The notes: generated from the sequence alone by a model not told the origin. A stretch of 64,000 bases of DNA from an uncultured Collinsella sp. (GCA_900538305.1 UPXY01000006.1:11440-75439), one strand, 5' to 3'. Positions 27,672-37,826 are shown, counted from the stretch's first letter. Program-made: numbers and translations.

Positions 27672-29714
27672 CTATTCGGTAACGAAGGGGTCCGCGATGC
27701 CGCCAACAGCCCGTTGCAATTCACGCTGGCGAGCAGCGAACTGCGTCGCCTGGATCGTGAGGGCGCGACGCTCGTCATGACCAAGTGAACGGTCTTGCCG
27801 CAACCGCGCCTGCACCGCCCGAAGGCGACGTTGCACGGTATAGAGCTCGAGCGTGTTGATGAGAAACTCGATGTTCGCCTTCGCGGAATGCTTGCTTGTA
27901 GAGGAGATGAGCCCGCTCGAGACGAGCTGGGGAGCCTCGGGGCACACCGCGAGCACGGCCGCCATGGCATCGAAAGCGCTCGTCCCCTCGGGCGTGGCGA
28001 GCACGGCCCACGCGATAGATTCATGTCGGGGATCGACCCAATCGATCTCGGTAATGCGCTCAGCGAAGGGGCGGAACGAATCTGGCGCGCTCGTGAGCAT
28101 CGTGAGCAGCTCCCGCTCGCAAGCGAGCGCGCGGCGCTCAAGATCGCTCAACACCATGGGCGACGCAGGGGAGGCAGCGTACGCTGCCCCATCGGCACGC
28201 TCGGACTGCACGGCTCCCGCATTCGCCGCCACATCGGCGACATCGTAACCATATGCGTCATCGGGGACGTAATCGTACGGAACATCACCGATGGCAGGAT
28301 CGACGGGGGCGCTCACGGGCGCGCTCCCCGAGGCAGGTCGGGTCAAGGTGCTGCGCGCACCGGGCTTGCCCGCGCCCCGCGATGCTGCCTCGCGCATCTG
28401 CTCCCTGCGGCGTGCGTTCGCCTCCTCTCCGGCAACGGTGCGGAACACGCGTTGCGCGGCGCTGCGCACGGTATCGACGTCGATCTGCAGCCTATCGGCG
28501 ATCTGCATATAGTAAGAGTCCACCAGGTAGCTCGAACGGAGCGGGTAGATGAGTCGGCACGCGTCGTCGAGTGCGGCGGCGCGGCCACCCGGCGTGGAGA
28601 TGTCACTGCGTGCCTCGAGCTTGCGGAACACGAAGTCCATGAGCGGCTCTGCGGCACCCAACAGTTCTCGCAGCGCATTTCCACCGTTCGCGGTGATGTA
28701 CTCCATGGGATCCATGCCGTCGGGCAGCACCACGCAGCGCAAATCGACCGTGCTCTGCTCGATGAACTGGATTGCGCGTTCAGCGGCCTTCTGCCCGGCG
28801 GCATCGCCGTCGAACAGGTACACGATCTGCTTCGCGAACCGCGAAAGGGTCTTTACATGGTGCTCTGTAAGCGCCGTGCCGAGCGTGGCGACAACGTTGC
28901 CGATCCCAGCCTCATGGCAGGCGATGGCATCGGTATACCCCTCGACCACCACTGCTTGCGCCGCGGCGACGATATGCTCCTTCGCCCAGTTGAACGCATA
29001 GAGGTTCCGTTTCTTGTGAAAGACGCTCGTCTCGGCGGTGTTGAGGTACTTCGGCTGACCGTCGCCCATGATGCGTCCGCCGAACGCGATGCACGCACCT
29101 CGCTCATCGAAAATGGGGAACATCACGCGCTCATAGAACCGGTCGGCAAGGTTGCCGCGGTCGCGCCGGATGGCGACGTTCGCGTCTATCATCTCTTGGG
29201 CGGTGAAACCCTTCGAAGACAGATGCGCGACGAGCGCTCCCCTGCCCGGCGCGTACCCGAGCCGGTACTTGCGGCACACATCGGAACCCATCGCGCGCGA
29301 GGAGAAATAGGCGCGCGGGCGATCGTCACGGCCGCGCATGAGCTGCAAGTGGTAGAAGTTCGAAGTCTCCTCGCACACGTCGATGATGCGCGAGCGCTTG
29401 GTGCCGCGACGGGCCCCGGCGTTCGAATCCTCGATCTCGATACCAGCTCGGTCTGCGAGATACCGGATCGCTTCTGGAAACGAAAGGTTCTCGCGCTTCA
29501 TGATATAGCTGAAGCAGTCGCCGCCTTCGCCGCAACCGAAACAATGCCAAACCTGGGTCGCGGGGATCACATGAAACGACGGCGTCTTCTCGCCGTGGAA
29601 GGGGCAGCATCCCCACAAATCCTGGCCGCGGGGTTTCAACGGGACGGTCTCCTGCACGAGCGCCACGAGGTCGGTTGCCGCGCGTACGCGATTCTTATCC
29701 TCCTCAGAGATCAT
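27672..29714 (-). CDS. dnaG: DNA primase
   Basis: Makes RNA primers at the replication fork. The 680-residue product has the zinc-binding domain (CPFHGEKTPSFH then CFGCGEGGD), the RNA polymerase domain with the Toprim motif VVVEGYTDAIA and YLFDGDAAGQ, and a C-terminal helicase-binding region. The ATG at 29714 (MISEEDKNRV) matches primase N termini; another ATG at 29744 is possible. Overlaps ribF by 11 nt. Confidence 0.95.
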   Translation of the reverse strand: MISEEDKNRVRAATDLVALVQETVPLKPRGQDLWGCCPFHGEKTPSFHVIPATQVWHCFGCGEGGDCFSYIMKRENLSFPEAIRYLADRAGIEIEDSNAGARRGTKRSRIIDVCEETSNFYHLQLMRGRDDRPRAYFSSRAMGSDVCRKYRLGYAPGRGALVAHLSSKGFTAQEMIDANVAIRRDRGNLADRFYERVMFPIFDERGACIAFGGRIMGDGQPKYLNTAETSVFHKKRNLYAFNWAKEHIVAAAQAVVVEGYTDAIACHEAGIGNVVATLGTALTEHHVKTLSRFAKQIVYLFDGDAAGQKAAERAIQFIEQSTVDLRCVVLPDGMDPMEYITANGGNALRELLGAAEPLMDFVFRKLEARSDISTPGGRAAALDDACRLIYPLRSSYLVDSYYMQIADRLQIDVDTVRSAAQRVFRTVAGEEANARRREQMREAASRGAGKPGARSTLTRPASGSAPVSAPVDPAIGDVPYDYVPDDAYGYDVADVAANAGAVQSERADGAAYAASPASPMVLSDLERRALACERELLTMLTSAPDSFRPFAERITEIDWVDPRHESIAWAVLATPEGTSAFDAMAAVLAVCPEAPQLVSSGLISSTSKHSAKANIEFLINTLELYTVQRRLRAVQARLRQDRSLGHDERRALTIQATQFAARQRELQRAVGGIADPFVTE

Positions 29715-30720
29715 CGAGCACGACCCCGCTTTCGCCGAACTCATCCTTCACGCTATCGATATTATCGAGCACCGTCCGGACAAGTTCATCGACCGACGAG
29801 AACTTCACAAGGCCTCGAAGCAGGCGCGCGAACACGAGCGAGATTTCATGACCGTACACATCGCCGGAAAAGCCGACGAGATGCGCCTCGAGTGATGCGG
29901 ATTCCGGGCGGTCGCAAAAGGTGGGCGGCACACCGACGTTAATCGCCGCCGGCCACACGCAGCCCTCCACCAGGGAGAGACCGCTGTAGACGCCCTCCTT
30001 CGGCAGCTGGACACCGTGAGGCACTTCAACGTTCGCCGTGGGGAACCCCATGCCCGTCCCCTCTCCGCGGCCAGAGCGGATGCGCCCGCGCACGAGGTAC
30101 CGGCGACCGAGTTCGGACTCCGCCCGCGCAAGGTCGCCTTCAGCGATATGGCTGCGGATGTGCGTGGCCGATACCACCTCGCCGTCGCAGCTCACGAGCT
30201 CGTGCCCGGTAAGCGCGATGCCGTGCTCCGAGCACCATCTCTGCATAACGGGCACCGTAGAGGCTCCGTGGTAGCCGAGGCGAAAATCGCTCCCCACATG
30301 GATCGCACGAACATCGCAGGCGGCAAGCAGCACCTGCGAGAAGAACGACGCATGGTCGAGCTTCGAGAGCTCGGGTGTGAAGGATATGACGAGCACGGCG
30401 TCCACGCCGGAACGGGCGAGAAGCGCGAGGCGGTCATCGTGCGTCGTGAGCTTGAGCGCGGGGCGCGTCGATACCACGGCGTCGGGATCGGGATCGAACG
30501 TCACCGCAACGGTACGCCAGCCATGCATGCGCCCGTCGGCGACGGCGGAATCAATGAGCGAGCAATGACCGAGGTGCACGCCGTCGAAGGCACCAATCAC
30601 GGCAACCACAGGCCCAAACGCGGAAAGGCACCCCGATTCCCATGCCATGATGGGTGCCGAGAGCTCGTCCGGCGCGGTAACGAGGAAATCGCGCCGCAGC
30701 TCAACTACATCCGGCATCAT
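29704..30720 (-). CDS. ribF: Bifunctional riboflavin kinase / FAD synthetase
   Basis: Converts riboflavin to FMN and FAD. The 338-residue product has the nucleotidyltransferase motif VIGAFDGVHLGH and THIRSHIAEGD, and the C-terminal riboflavin kinase motif GMGFPTANVEV. The start overlaps the truB stop by 4 nt. Member of the rimP-nusA-infB-rbfA-nrnA-truB-ribF block. Confidence 0.95.
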   Translation of the reverse strand: MMPDVVELRRDFLVTAPDELSAPIMAWESGCLSAFGPVVAVIGAFDGVHLGHCSLIDSAVADGRMHGWRTVAVTFDPDPDAVVSTRPALKLTTHDDRLALLARSGVDAVLVISFTPELSKLDHASFFSQVLLAACDVRAIHVGSDFRLGYHGASTVPVMQRWCSEHGIALTGHELVSCDGEVVSATHIRSHIAEGDLARAESELGRRYLVRGRIRSGRGEGTGMGFPTANVEVPHGVQLPKEGVYSGLSLVEGCVWPAAINVGVPPTFCDRPESASLEAHLVGFSGDVYGHEISLVFARLLRGLVKFSSVDELVRTVLDNIDSVKDEFGESGVVLDDL

Positions 30721-31643
30721 AGGCGCACCCCCTCGATGGGTTGCGGAAACACATCGCGCGGACGAACGCAGCCGCCCGTGACCTCACCGAGCGCGACAAG
30801 GGTATTTTCCTGCACGAGCGCTACGCGCACGCCCTCGGCGGGAAGCTCGCCGCGCGGCGCAACCACCTTGCCGCAGAGAACATCTGAAACCTGAGCCTCG
30901 TCGAGCGCGAACACCGGCACGCCGATCGCGGTGACGGGGTCGAGTGCCGAAGCACGGGCGGCATCGACGGAGAGCCCATCGAGTGCAAGACAGCGCTCGA
31001 TACCGACGGAGCCCGAAGCCGTGCGTCGAAGCGCCCCGAGATGCGCGGCGGAGCCTACAGCGCGACCAAGATCGCGCGCGAGCGCCCGGATATACGTGCC
31101 CTTGCTCACCGTGAAACCGACTGTCCAAACAGGCACGCCGTCCTCGCGGGCGATACCATAGAGCTCCGCGGCATGAACGGTCACCGGTCGCGGTGCGAGT
31201 TCGACGTCCTCACCGGCCCGCGCGCGCTTGTACGAACGCACGCCGTCAACGGAAATGGCGGAATATGCGGGAGGGGTCTGCATCTGATCCCCCAAGAGGC
31301 GAGCAAGCGCATCCCGGGCGAACGGCTCCTCGAACAAGCATGCATCGACCGGCGCCTCGTGTGACACTTCGCCTTCCGCGTCGTCGGTCACGGTCTCGCA
31401 TCCGAAGCGGATCTGCGCGACATAGCTCTTGGTATCGAGCGCGAGCATGCCAAGCAGACGCGTCGCCTGCCCGATGCCCACGATCATGACGCCTGTCGCA
31501 AGTGGGTCGAGGGTGCCTGCATGCCCCACGCGCCGCTCCCCTACCGCGCGTCGCACACGCGCCACGACATCGTGAGACGTGATGCCGAGCGGCTTATCGA
31601 CCGCGATGAGAGCATTGAGCTGTGCGACCTTGCGTCGAGCCAT
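30717..31643 (-). CDS. truB: tRNA pseudouridine(55) synthase
   Basis: Makes the T-loop pseudouridine 55. The 308-residue product has DKPLGITSHDVV, the catalytic aspartate motif GHAGTLDPLATGV and SKGTYIRALARDLG. ATG at 31643 behind AAGGGAG. Confidence 0.96.
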   Translation of the reverse strand: MARRKVAQLNALIAVDKPLGITSHDVVARVRRAVGERRVGHAGTLDPLATGVMIVGIGQATRLLGMLALDTKSYVAQIRFGCETVTDDAEGEVSHEAPVDACLFEEPFARDALARLLGDQMQTPPAYSAISVDGVRSYKRARAGEDVELAPRPVTVHAAELYGIAREDGVPVWTVGFTVSKGTYIRALARDLGRAVGSAAHLGALRRTASGSVGIERCLALDGLSVDAARASALDPVTAIGVPVFALDEAQVSDVLCGKVVAPRGELPAEGVRVALVQENTLVALGEVTGGCVRPRDVFPQPIEGVRL

Positions 31644-31703
31644 GAGGCTCCCTTCAAACGATATGGTTGGTTGCAGCGCTATCGTGTCGTGCGGACGCGT
31701 CGT

Positions 31704-32783
31704 CTACGCGGCGGATGCGGCGTCGTCGTCCACCGGGGCGTCCCCGCCCACGAGAGCCGCGAGGAGCGGCAGCACGGTGTCGAGCGCATCTTCGATGGAG
31801 CCCTCGAACGTGAAGCCTGCCGCCGCGGCATGGCCGCCGCCGTTGAATGCTGCGGCGACACCCGATATGTCGATCGACGACTTCGAGCGCAGATTGCCGC
31901 GAACGCGACCGTCGTCAAGCCCTTTCAAAAACACGCAAACCTCGACGCCGCCCACCGAGCGCACAAGATCGACGAGGCCGTCACACTCATCGGTCGAGAC
32001 CCCGCACCGCGCAAGATCCTCGGCGCGTGCGAAACTGTACGCCACCTTGCCGTCGGCGACGGTGCGGATGCGCCCCATGACGATCGACTCGAGATGCAGG
32101 TACTCGATACGCTGGCTCTGGTAGACCTCGAGCGAGATGCGCGCGGGTTCGGCACCGGCCGCCACGAGCCGGGACGCCACGCAGAAGCTCTCGGGATCCG
32201 TGTTTTGGTATTGGAAGCGACCGGTATCGGTCACCAAGCCGCAGAACAGGCAGTTCGCGACCTCAGGCGTGATGGCGATATTGCAAAACGAGAGGAATTC
32301 CTCGATGATCACCGAGGCCGCGGCCGCTTCGGACCGACGGATGGTGATATGGGCGAACTCCTCGCGCGCCGGATGATGGTCGAAGCACACGATCCGGCAG
32401 CTTCGGCGCGCTACGGCAGCCGCGTTCTCGAGCCGTTCGAGCACAGGGCAGTCGACCGAGATGAAAAGATCGGGATTGAGCTCGTAGCGAGATGCCGGTA
32501 CGAGCTCGTCCGACCCGGCAAGGAAGCGATAGATGCGCGGGACGGGGGCGTCATCCGCCAAAAGGAAGGTGATCTTCTTGCGCGGGAAGCGCCCGCGCAG
32601 GGCAAGCCCGAGGCCGAGCGTGGAGCCGAGGGCATCGCCATCGGGGGACGTGTGCCCCGAGATGGCGATGGTCTCGGCAGATTCGATAGCCTCGAAGATC
32701 GACCAGTACTCATCGGCGAAGGCAAGCTCGATGGACTCAGCGCTCCGTGCAGCAGGTTCCGTGCCGGTATGCACGCTATCCAT
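31704..32783 (-). CDS. nrnA: Bifunctional oligoribonuclease / pAp phosphatase NrnA
   Basis: DHH-DHHA1 phosphoesterase that degrades nanoRNAs and 3',5'-pAp. The 359-residue product has SGHTSPDGDALGS, FDHHPAREEFA (the DHH triad), LVTDTGRFQYQN and the DHHA1 motif NGGGHAAAAGF. The ATG at 32783 is chosen because it gives an 8-nt overlap with rbfA; an ATG at 32798 is also possible. Its place between rbfA and truB fits NrnA. Confidence 0.92.
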   Translation of the reverse strand: MDSVHTGTEPAARSAESIELAFADEYWSIFEAIESAETIAISGHTSPDGDALGSTLGLGLALRGRFPRKKITFLLADDAPVPRIYRFLAGSDELVPASRYELNPDLFISVDCPVLERLENAAAVARRSCRIVCFDHHPAREEFAHITIRRSEAAAASVIIEEFLSFCNIAITPEVANCLFCGLVTDTGRFQYQNTDPESFCVASRLVAAGAEPARISLEVYQSQRIEYLHLESIVMGRIRTVADGKVAYSFARAEDLARCGVSTDECDGLVDLVRSVGGVEVCVFLKGLDDGRVRGNLRSKSSIDISGVAAAFNGGGHAAAAGFTFEGSIEDALDTVLPLLAALVGGDAPVDDDAASAA

Positions 32784-33240
32784 CGATCTCAGCCCCATCA
32801 GACGCCGAAGCCCCCGCGCGCGGCTCGTCGCCTGTATCAACGTCCGCATGGGCGGCACCAAAATCCACGGGATACCCCTCTTCGTCCTTTTCCACACCGA
32901 TCGTGGGCGGAACGTTCTCGAGGGCGCGTGCGATCCGCATTGCCTCGTCCGTCGAGCGATCGATGCGGAAATCGAGCTCGGGCACGACGCGCCAGTCGAG
33001 CGCGCGGGCGAGCAGGCTGCGGATCTTGCCCTTCGCGGCGGCGAGGGTGTCGAGCACCTCTTCGTAGCGGTCGCCGTCGCACGTTACGAAAATGCGTGCG
33101 TACGAGCGATCCTGCGCGACCTCGACACCCGTGATCGTCACGAGGTCGAGACGCGGATCGGCAATCTCGAAGAGCAGGATATAGCCGAGCTTCTCGCGCA
33201 GCTGTTCGGAGAGGCGACGCGTCGCCGGTGTCTGCTTCAC
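32776..33240 (-). CDS. rbfA: Ribosome-binding factor A
   Basis: 30S maturation and cold-shock factor with a KH-like fold. The 154-residue product has the core RLSEQLREKLGYIL and DPRLDLVTITGVEV, and an acidic tail beyond the usual ~120 residues (about 118-154). GTG start at 33240 behind GGAGGT. Confidence 0.94.
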   Translation of the reverse strand: MKQTPATRRLSEQLREKLGYILLFEIADPRLDLVTITGVEVAQDRSYARIFVTCDGDRYEEVLDTLAAAKGKIRSLLARALDWRVVPELDFRIDRSTDEAMRIARALENVPPTIGVEKDEEGYPVDFGAAHADVDTGDEPRAGASASDGAEIDG

Positions 33241-33252
33241 AGGTCCTACCTC

Positions 33253-35919
33253 CTACTCCGTGCGCGCAACCTCGACGATCTTATACGCCTCGAGCGTGTC
33301 GCCCACATGGATATCCTGGAAACGCTCGATGCCGAGGCCGCATTCGTAGCCGGAACGCACGGTCTTGACGTCGTCCTTGAAGCGGCGCATCGAGGCGAAC
33401 TTACCGTCGAACACCACGACACCGTCGCGCACGACGCGCACCTGATCGTCGCGGCTGATCTCGCCCTCGGTGACCATGCAGCCGGCGATGAGACCGACCT
33501 TCGGCACGCGGAAGGTCTCGCGCACCTCGGCCACACCCGTCTGGACCTCTTCCTCGGTGGGCTTGAGCATACCGATGCGTGCCGCATCGATATCCTCAAT
33601 CGCCTTGTAGATGATCGAGTAGGTCTTGATCTGCACGTTCTCGCGCTCGGCGAGGTCGCGGGCCTTGGCCTGCGGGCGCACGCCGAAGCCGACGATGATG
33701 GCGTTCGACGCGGCAGCGAGGATGACGTCGGTCTCGGAGATGGCACCCACCGCGGAGTGGATGATGTTGATGCGCACCTCGGACTGGTCCATCTTGGCAA
33801 GCGAATCCGCAAGCGCCTCGATGGAGCCCTGGACGTCGGCCTTGACGACGAGGTTGAGCTCCTTGAGCTCGTTCTCGCTCATCTCGGAGAAGAGGGTCTC
33901 GAGGGTCACGTGCTTGACCTTGTTCTGCTCCTCGATGCGGGCCTTGAGGGCGCGCTCGTCGGCGAGCTTCTTGGCATCGCGATCGTCCTCGAACACGCGG
34001 AACTCGTCACCGGCGGTGGGCACAGAATCGAGGCCGAGGATCTCGAAGGCGTCCGACGGCACGGCGATTTCCTTATGCACGCCGTGCTGGTCGATCATGG
34101 CGCGGACGCGGCCGAAGCTCGTTCCAGCGACGAGCGCGTCGCCCACGTGGAGCGTACCGCGGTTCACGAGCACCGTGGCCACAGGGCCACGGCCGCGGTC
34201 GAGCTTCGCCTCGATGATGTAGCCGGACGCGAACGTGTCGGGGTTCGCCTTGAGCTCGAGCACGTCCGCCTGAAGCAGAATCGTCTCGAGCAGGTCGTCG
34301 ATGCCCTGCTGCGTCTTGGCGGACACGTTTACGAACATGTTCTGTCCGCCCCACTCTTCGGGGATAACGCCGTACTCGACGAGCTCCTGGCGCACGCGAT
34401 CCGGGTTCGCATCGGGCTTGTCGCACTTGTTCACCGCGACGACGATGGGCACGCCCGCAGCCTTGGAGTGATTGATGGCCTCGACCGTCTGCGGCATGAC
34501 GCCGTCGTCGGCGGCCACGACGAGCACGACGACATCGGTGATCTTCGCACCGCGGGCACGCATGGCGGTGAACGCCTCATGGCCGGGGGTGTCGACGAAC
34601 GTGATCTGGCGTCCGTTGATCTCGACCTGGGAAGCACCGATGTGCTGCGTGATGCCGCCAGCCTCGTGCGCGGCGATACCGGTGTGGCGGATGGCGTCGA
34701 GAAGCGACGTCTTGCCATGGTCGACGTGGCCCATGACCGTCACCACGGGCGGACGCGGCTTGAGGTCGGCCGGGTCGTCGTAGAACGTAAAGGAGTTCTC
34801 TTCCTCAGGGCTGATGATCTTGATCTGGCGACCAAGGTCGTCGGCGACGAGCTCAACGAGGTCGTTCGACATGGACTGCGTCATGGTGAGCGGCGAGCCC
34901 AGAAGGAACAGGCGCTTGATGATATCGTTCGCTGGGACATCGAGGGCCTCGGCGAGCTCGGCTACGGTCACGCCTTCAGAAACGCGCACGGCATCGAGCT
35001 CCTCGACGGAAATGCCCTGTGCCTTGGCCTGCTCGAGCTTCTGCTCCTGCGCGGCCTGGGCGGCTTCGCGCTCGCGCTTCTCCTTGCGCTTCTTGCGGCG
35101 ACCGGTCGATTCGCGACTCGCCTCCTCGACGGCGGCACGAGCCTCCTCGAGCACGCGCTCGCGGCTGTATTCCTCGGCCTCGCGCGCCATCCGGCTGTAG
35201 CGATCGCCCTCGTCGTGCGCCTGGGAACCCTTGCGACCCTTACGACCCTTGCCCGCCTTCTCGGGAGCGGGGACGTCCATGCCTGCAGGGATGGACGGAG
35301 CGTGCGAGGTATGACGCGAACGCGGGCGCTCCTCGCCGCCGGCAGCAGCCTTCTGGCCGCGGCGGTCGCCCTTGCGCGCAGGACGTGCGGGGCGTTCGTC
35401 GGCCTTCTTGGCCTCGTCGGCCTTCTTGCGCTCCTCGAGAACGGTCTCCTGTTCGCGAATCTGATCGAGCAGCGAACGGAACTGCGAGCTGGTGTCCGAC
35501 GCCGGGACGGCGCGCCGCTTCTGCTCGAGCTCCTCGGCCTTCTTGCGCTCACGCGCCTGCCGAGCAGCTTCAGCCTCGGCTGCACGCGCAGCCTCCTCGG
35601 CAGCGAGGGCTGCCGCGGCGAGGCGACGATCATCTTCATGCCGTGCCTCGGCCTCGAGGCGCTCGCGCTCTGCCGCAGCGGCGCGCTCAGCCTCTTCTGC
35701 CGCGGCACGCTCCTCTTCCTCGCGACGCTTGGCCTCGATCTCGGCCTCGCGTGCCTTGAGTACAGGAGCGAGCTCGCTGCGAACGAGCCTCACATATTGT
35801 TCGCTGAGCGACGAAGATGGAGACTTCGCCGGAACCATCAAACGATCGAGATGCTCCAGAAGCTCAGTGGAGGACATTCCGAATTCTTTGGCAAGGCTGG
35901 AAATGCGGATATTTGCCAT
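33253..35919 (-). CDS. infB: Translation initiation factor IF-2
   Basis: GTPase that brings fMet-tRNA to the 30S subunit. The 888-residue product has an IF2_N motif at the start (ISSLAKEFGMSSTELLEHL), a long charged region rich in Glu, Arg and Ala (about 60-300), the G domain VTVMGHVDHGKTSL, DTPGHEAF and NKCDKP, then domains II-IV. Followed by rbfA after 12 nt. Confidence 0.97.
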   Translation of the reverse strand: MANIRISSLAKEFGMSSTELLEHLDRLMVPAKSPSSSLSEQYVRLVRSELAPVLKAREAEIEAKRREEEERAAAEEAERAAAAERERLEAEARHEDDRRLAAAALAAEEAARAAEAEAARQARERKKAEELEQKRRAVPASDTSSQFRSLLDQIREQETVLEERKKADEAKKADERPARPARKGDRRGQKAAAGGEERPRSRHTSHAPSIPAGMDVPAPEKAGKGRKGRKGSQAHDEGDRYSRMAREAEEYSRERVLEEARAAVEEASRESTGRRKKRKEKREREAAQAAQEQKLEQAKAQGISVEELDAVRVSEGVTVAELAEALDVPANDIIKRLFLLGSPLTMTQSMSNDLVELVADDLGRQIKIISPEEENSFTFYDDPADLKPRPPVVTVMGHVDHGKTSLLDAIRHTGIAAHEAGGITQHIGASQVEINGRQITFVDTPGHEAFTAMRARGAKITDVVVLVVAADDGVMPQTVEAINHSKAAGVPIVVAVNKCDKPDANPDRVRQELVEYGVIPEEWGGQNMFVNVSAKTQQGIDDLLETILLQADVLELKANPDTFASGYIIEAKLDRGRGPVATVLVNRGTLHVGDALVAGTSFGRVRAMIDQHGVHKEIAVPSDAFEILGLDSVPTAGDEFRVFEDDRDAKKLADERALKARIEEQNKVKHVTLETLFSEMSENELKELNLVVKADVQGSIEALADSLAKMDQSEVRINIIHSAVGAISETDVILAAASNAIIVGFGVRPQAKARDLAERENVQIKTYSIIYKAIEDIDAARIGMLKPTEEEVQTGVAEVRETFRVPKVGLIAGCMVTEGEISRDDQVRVVRDGVVVFDGKFASMRRFKDDVKTVRSGYECGLGIERFQDIHVGDTLEAYKIVEVARTE

Positions 35920-36003
35920 ATGCCAATCACCTACCTCTCGCGCGCAGCGCGCGCAGTGTCGTCCAACGGGTCTGTGTTGCGAGGCGCCTGCGCGCCCGAC
36001 CCG

Positions 36004-37254
36004 CTAGAACCAGTCCTCCCCGGTCACGTCCTCGCCGTCTTCGGCCTCCGGATCGTGGACGCCGCAGAAGCGGGAACCCGGGCGCGCCTGGTTGCGGCAG
36101 CGCACGCCGTCCTCGCTCACGAATGCGCAGCGCCCGTCCTCATCCTCGCCCACGAGGTCATCGTCTGCTTCCTCGCGAGCATGGAGGTTGCCGAGAATCT
36201 CCGCTGCAAGCTTCTCGTTCTTGATATCGATATGCCAGCCGGTAAGGCGCGCGGCGAGGCGGGCGTTCTGGCCATCCTTGCCGATCGCGAGTGAAAGTTG
36301 ATCGTCGGGCACGATCACGCCGGCATAACCCTTCTCGGAGTCGATGAGCACGCGCGAGACCTTCGCGGGCGAAAGGGCGTTGGCCACATAGCGAGCCGGA
36401 TCCGCATCCCACAGGATCACGTCGACGCGCTCGCCACGAAGTTCCGACACGACGGCGCGCACGCGGCTGCCCTTCGGGCCCACGCAGGCTCCCACCGGGT
36501 CGAGGCGGTCGTCGAGCGAGTGCACGGCGACCTTCGAGCGACGACCGGGTTCGCGCGCGATAGACTTGACCTCGACGGTGCCCTCGTAGATCTCGGGAAC
36601 CTCGTTCTCGAACAGGCAGCGGATGAGCGCCGGATGCGTGCGCGAGATGACGATGGGCGGACGCGAATGCTCGCCCTTCGTGGCAGGTTCGGTGGAATTG
36701 GGATCGCGGACGTCGACAATGACAGCCTTCAGGCGCTGATTATGCATATAGCGTTCGCCGACCGGGCGCTCGTTGGGTTCATCCGGATAGCGACGCTGGT
36801 CGAAGTGCGGGAGCTCCGCCTCGACGCCCTCACGGATCTTCACGATGGTGAAGTCGGGCGTGGACTGCAGCACGGTGCCGGTGATGATGTCTCCGATGCG
36901 CTCAGAGAACTCCTCGAAGATCTGCTCGCGAGCGGACTTGCGCACGATGGCGTTGATGGCGTCCTTCGCATGCTTGGCGGCGATGCGGCTCGTGTCCTTC
37001 GGCGTCACATCGCGTTTCGTAAACTCGGTATACTCATCCTTCTCCTCGTCGTAGGACTCCTCGACGGGAACGAGCTCGTAGACGTAGATCTTGCCCGTGG
37101 CGCGGTCGATGATGACCTCAGCGCCGAAGGGAAGATGCAAGATGTTGCGGTAGCTTTCCGCAAGCGACCGCTCGAGCTCATCGATGAGCGCGAGTTGGTT
37201 CAGATGCTTCTCCTGGCAGAGCTCCATGAGAGCTTCCATCATCTCAGATGCCAT
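36004..37254 (-). CDS. nusA: Transcription termination/antitermination protein NusA with a C-terminal CCCH motif
   Basis: Binds RNA polymerase and nascent RNA, acting in pausing, termination and antitermination. The 416-residue product has the N-terminal RNAP-binding domain (1 to about 130), S1 domain (GDIITGTVLQSTPDFTIV) and two KH domains (GACVGPKGSRVRAVVSEL; DDQLSLAIGKDGQNARLAA). The tail from about residue 375 has Cys-x9-Cys-x10-Cys-x2-His spacing (CAFVSEDGVRC, then FCGVH), which looks like a small zinc site. No ylxR gene follows, as is usual elsewhere. Confidence 0.95.
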   Translation of the reverse strand: MASEMMEALMELCQEKHLNQLALIDELERSLAESYRNILHLPFGAEVIIDRATGKIYVYELVPVEESYDEEKDEYTEFTKRDVTPKDTSRIAAKHAKDAINAIVRKSAREQIFEEFSERIGDIITGTVLQSTPDFTIVKIREGVEAELPHFDQRRYPDEPNERPVGERYMHNQRLKAVIVDVRDPNSTEPATKGEHSRPPIVISRTHPALIRCLFENEVPEIYEGTVEVKSIAREPGRRSKVAVHSLDDRLDPVGACVGPKGSRVRAVVSELRGERVDVILWDADPARYVANALSPAKVSRVLIDSEKGYAGVIVPDDQLSLAIGKDGQNARLAARLTGWHIDIKNEKLAAEILGNLHAREEADDDLVGEDEDGRCAFVSEDGVRCRNQARPGSRFCGVHDPEAEDGEDVTGEDWF

Positions 37255-37255
37255 G

Positions 37256-37750
37256 TTAGTTCTTCCCTTCCTTCGCCTTGAAGTCGATGACCGGCTTCAG
37301 GGTGCATTTCTTTACGTCGTCGAATGCGATCTGGATGCGCTCGCCATCCTCGAGCTCGAGCGTGACGGAGGCGTCCGTCGCCTCCGCGATCACGCCCTTG
37401 AAGCGACGGCGCCCCTCAGTCGCGGTGGTCGTGAGCTCGCAAGGCTCGCCGGTAAAGCGAGCGAAGTCGCACGGCCGGCGCAGGGGACGGTCGATCCCGG
37501 GAGAGGACACCTCCAAGGTGTAGGCGCTCGGGATGGGATCAAGCTCCTCGATGAGGTCGCCGACCCACGACGTATGCGCGCACACCTCATCGAGCGACAG
37601 GGCATCGCCCTCGGCGCCCTCCAGGCGCACGCGAACGCAGGGCGCCTTCGTGGCACCGGTGACCTCGACGTCGACGATATCGACATCGTGCTCGGGCGCG
37701 AGCTTCTCGAGCTCATCGATGATGAGTTGCTCGGTCTTGCCCTTGACCAT
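37256..37750 (-). CDS. rimP: Ribosome maturation factor RimP
   Basis: 30S assembly factor. The 164-residue product has VDVEVTGATKAPCVRV and the family motif YTLEVSSPGIDRPLRRPCDF. ATG at 37750 has GGAGGTG with a 4-nt spacer; the frame is open for 15 more codons that overlap the leader terminator. One nucleotide separates it from nusA. Confidence 0.95.
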   Translation of the reverse strand: MVKGKTEQLIIDELEKLAPEHDVDIVDVEVTGATKAPCVRVRLEGAEGDALSLDEVCAHTSWVGDLIEELDPIPSAYTLEVSSPGIDRPLRRPCDFARFTGEPCELTTTATEGRRRFKGVIAEATDASVTLELEDGERIQIAFDDVKKCTLKPVIDFKAKEGKN

Positions 37751-37768
37751 GCGACACCTCCTTGCAAG

Positions 37769-37799
37769 AAAAAGGAGCGCGGGCAGAACCCGCACTCCT
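37769..37799 (-). terminator. Terminator in the rimP-nusA leader
   Basis: On the minus strand AGGAGTGCGGG pairs with CCCGCGCTCCT around TTCTG and is followed by TTTTC, 5 nt before the rimP Shine-Dalgarno. It lies between a likely promoter and rimP, so it is probably an attenuator. Confidence 0.75.
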
Positions 37800-37826
37800 C
37801 ACACAACACGTCAATTACCGCGGTCT

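Noticed and set aside
27795..29942. 715-codon plus-strand open frame opposite dnaG
   Set aside because: Antisense shadow of dnaG, with no domain.
32533..36294. 1253-codon open frame on the plus strand across nrnA-rbfA-infB-nusA
   Set aside because: It is antisense to four certain genes and has no family similarity. It is a by-product of GC-rich codon use in the real genes.
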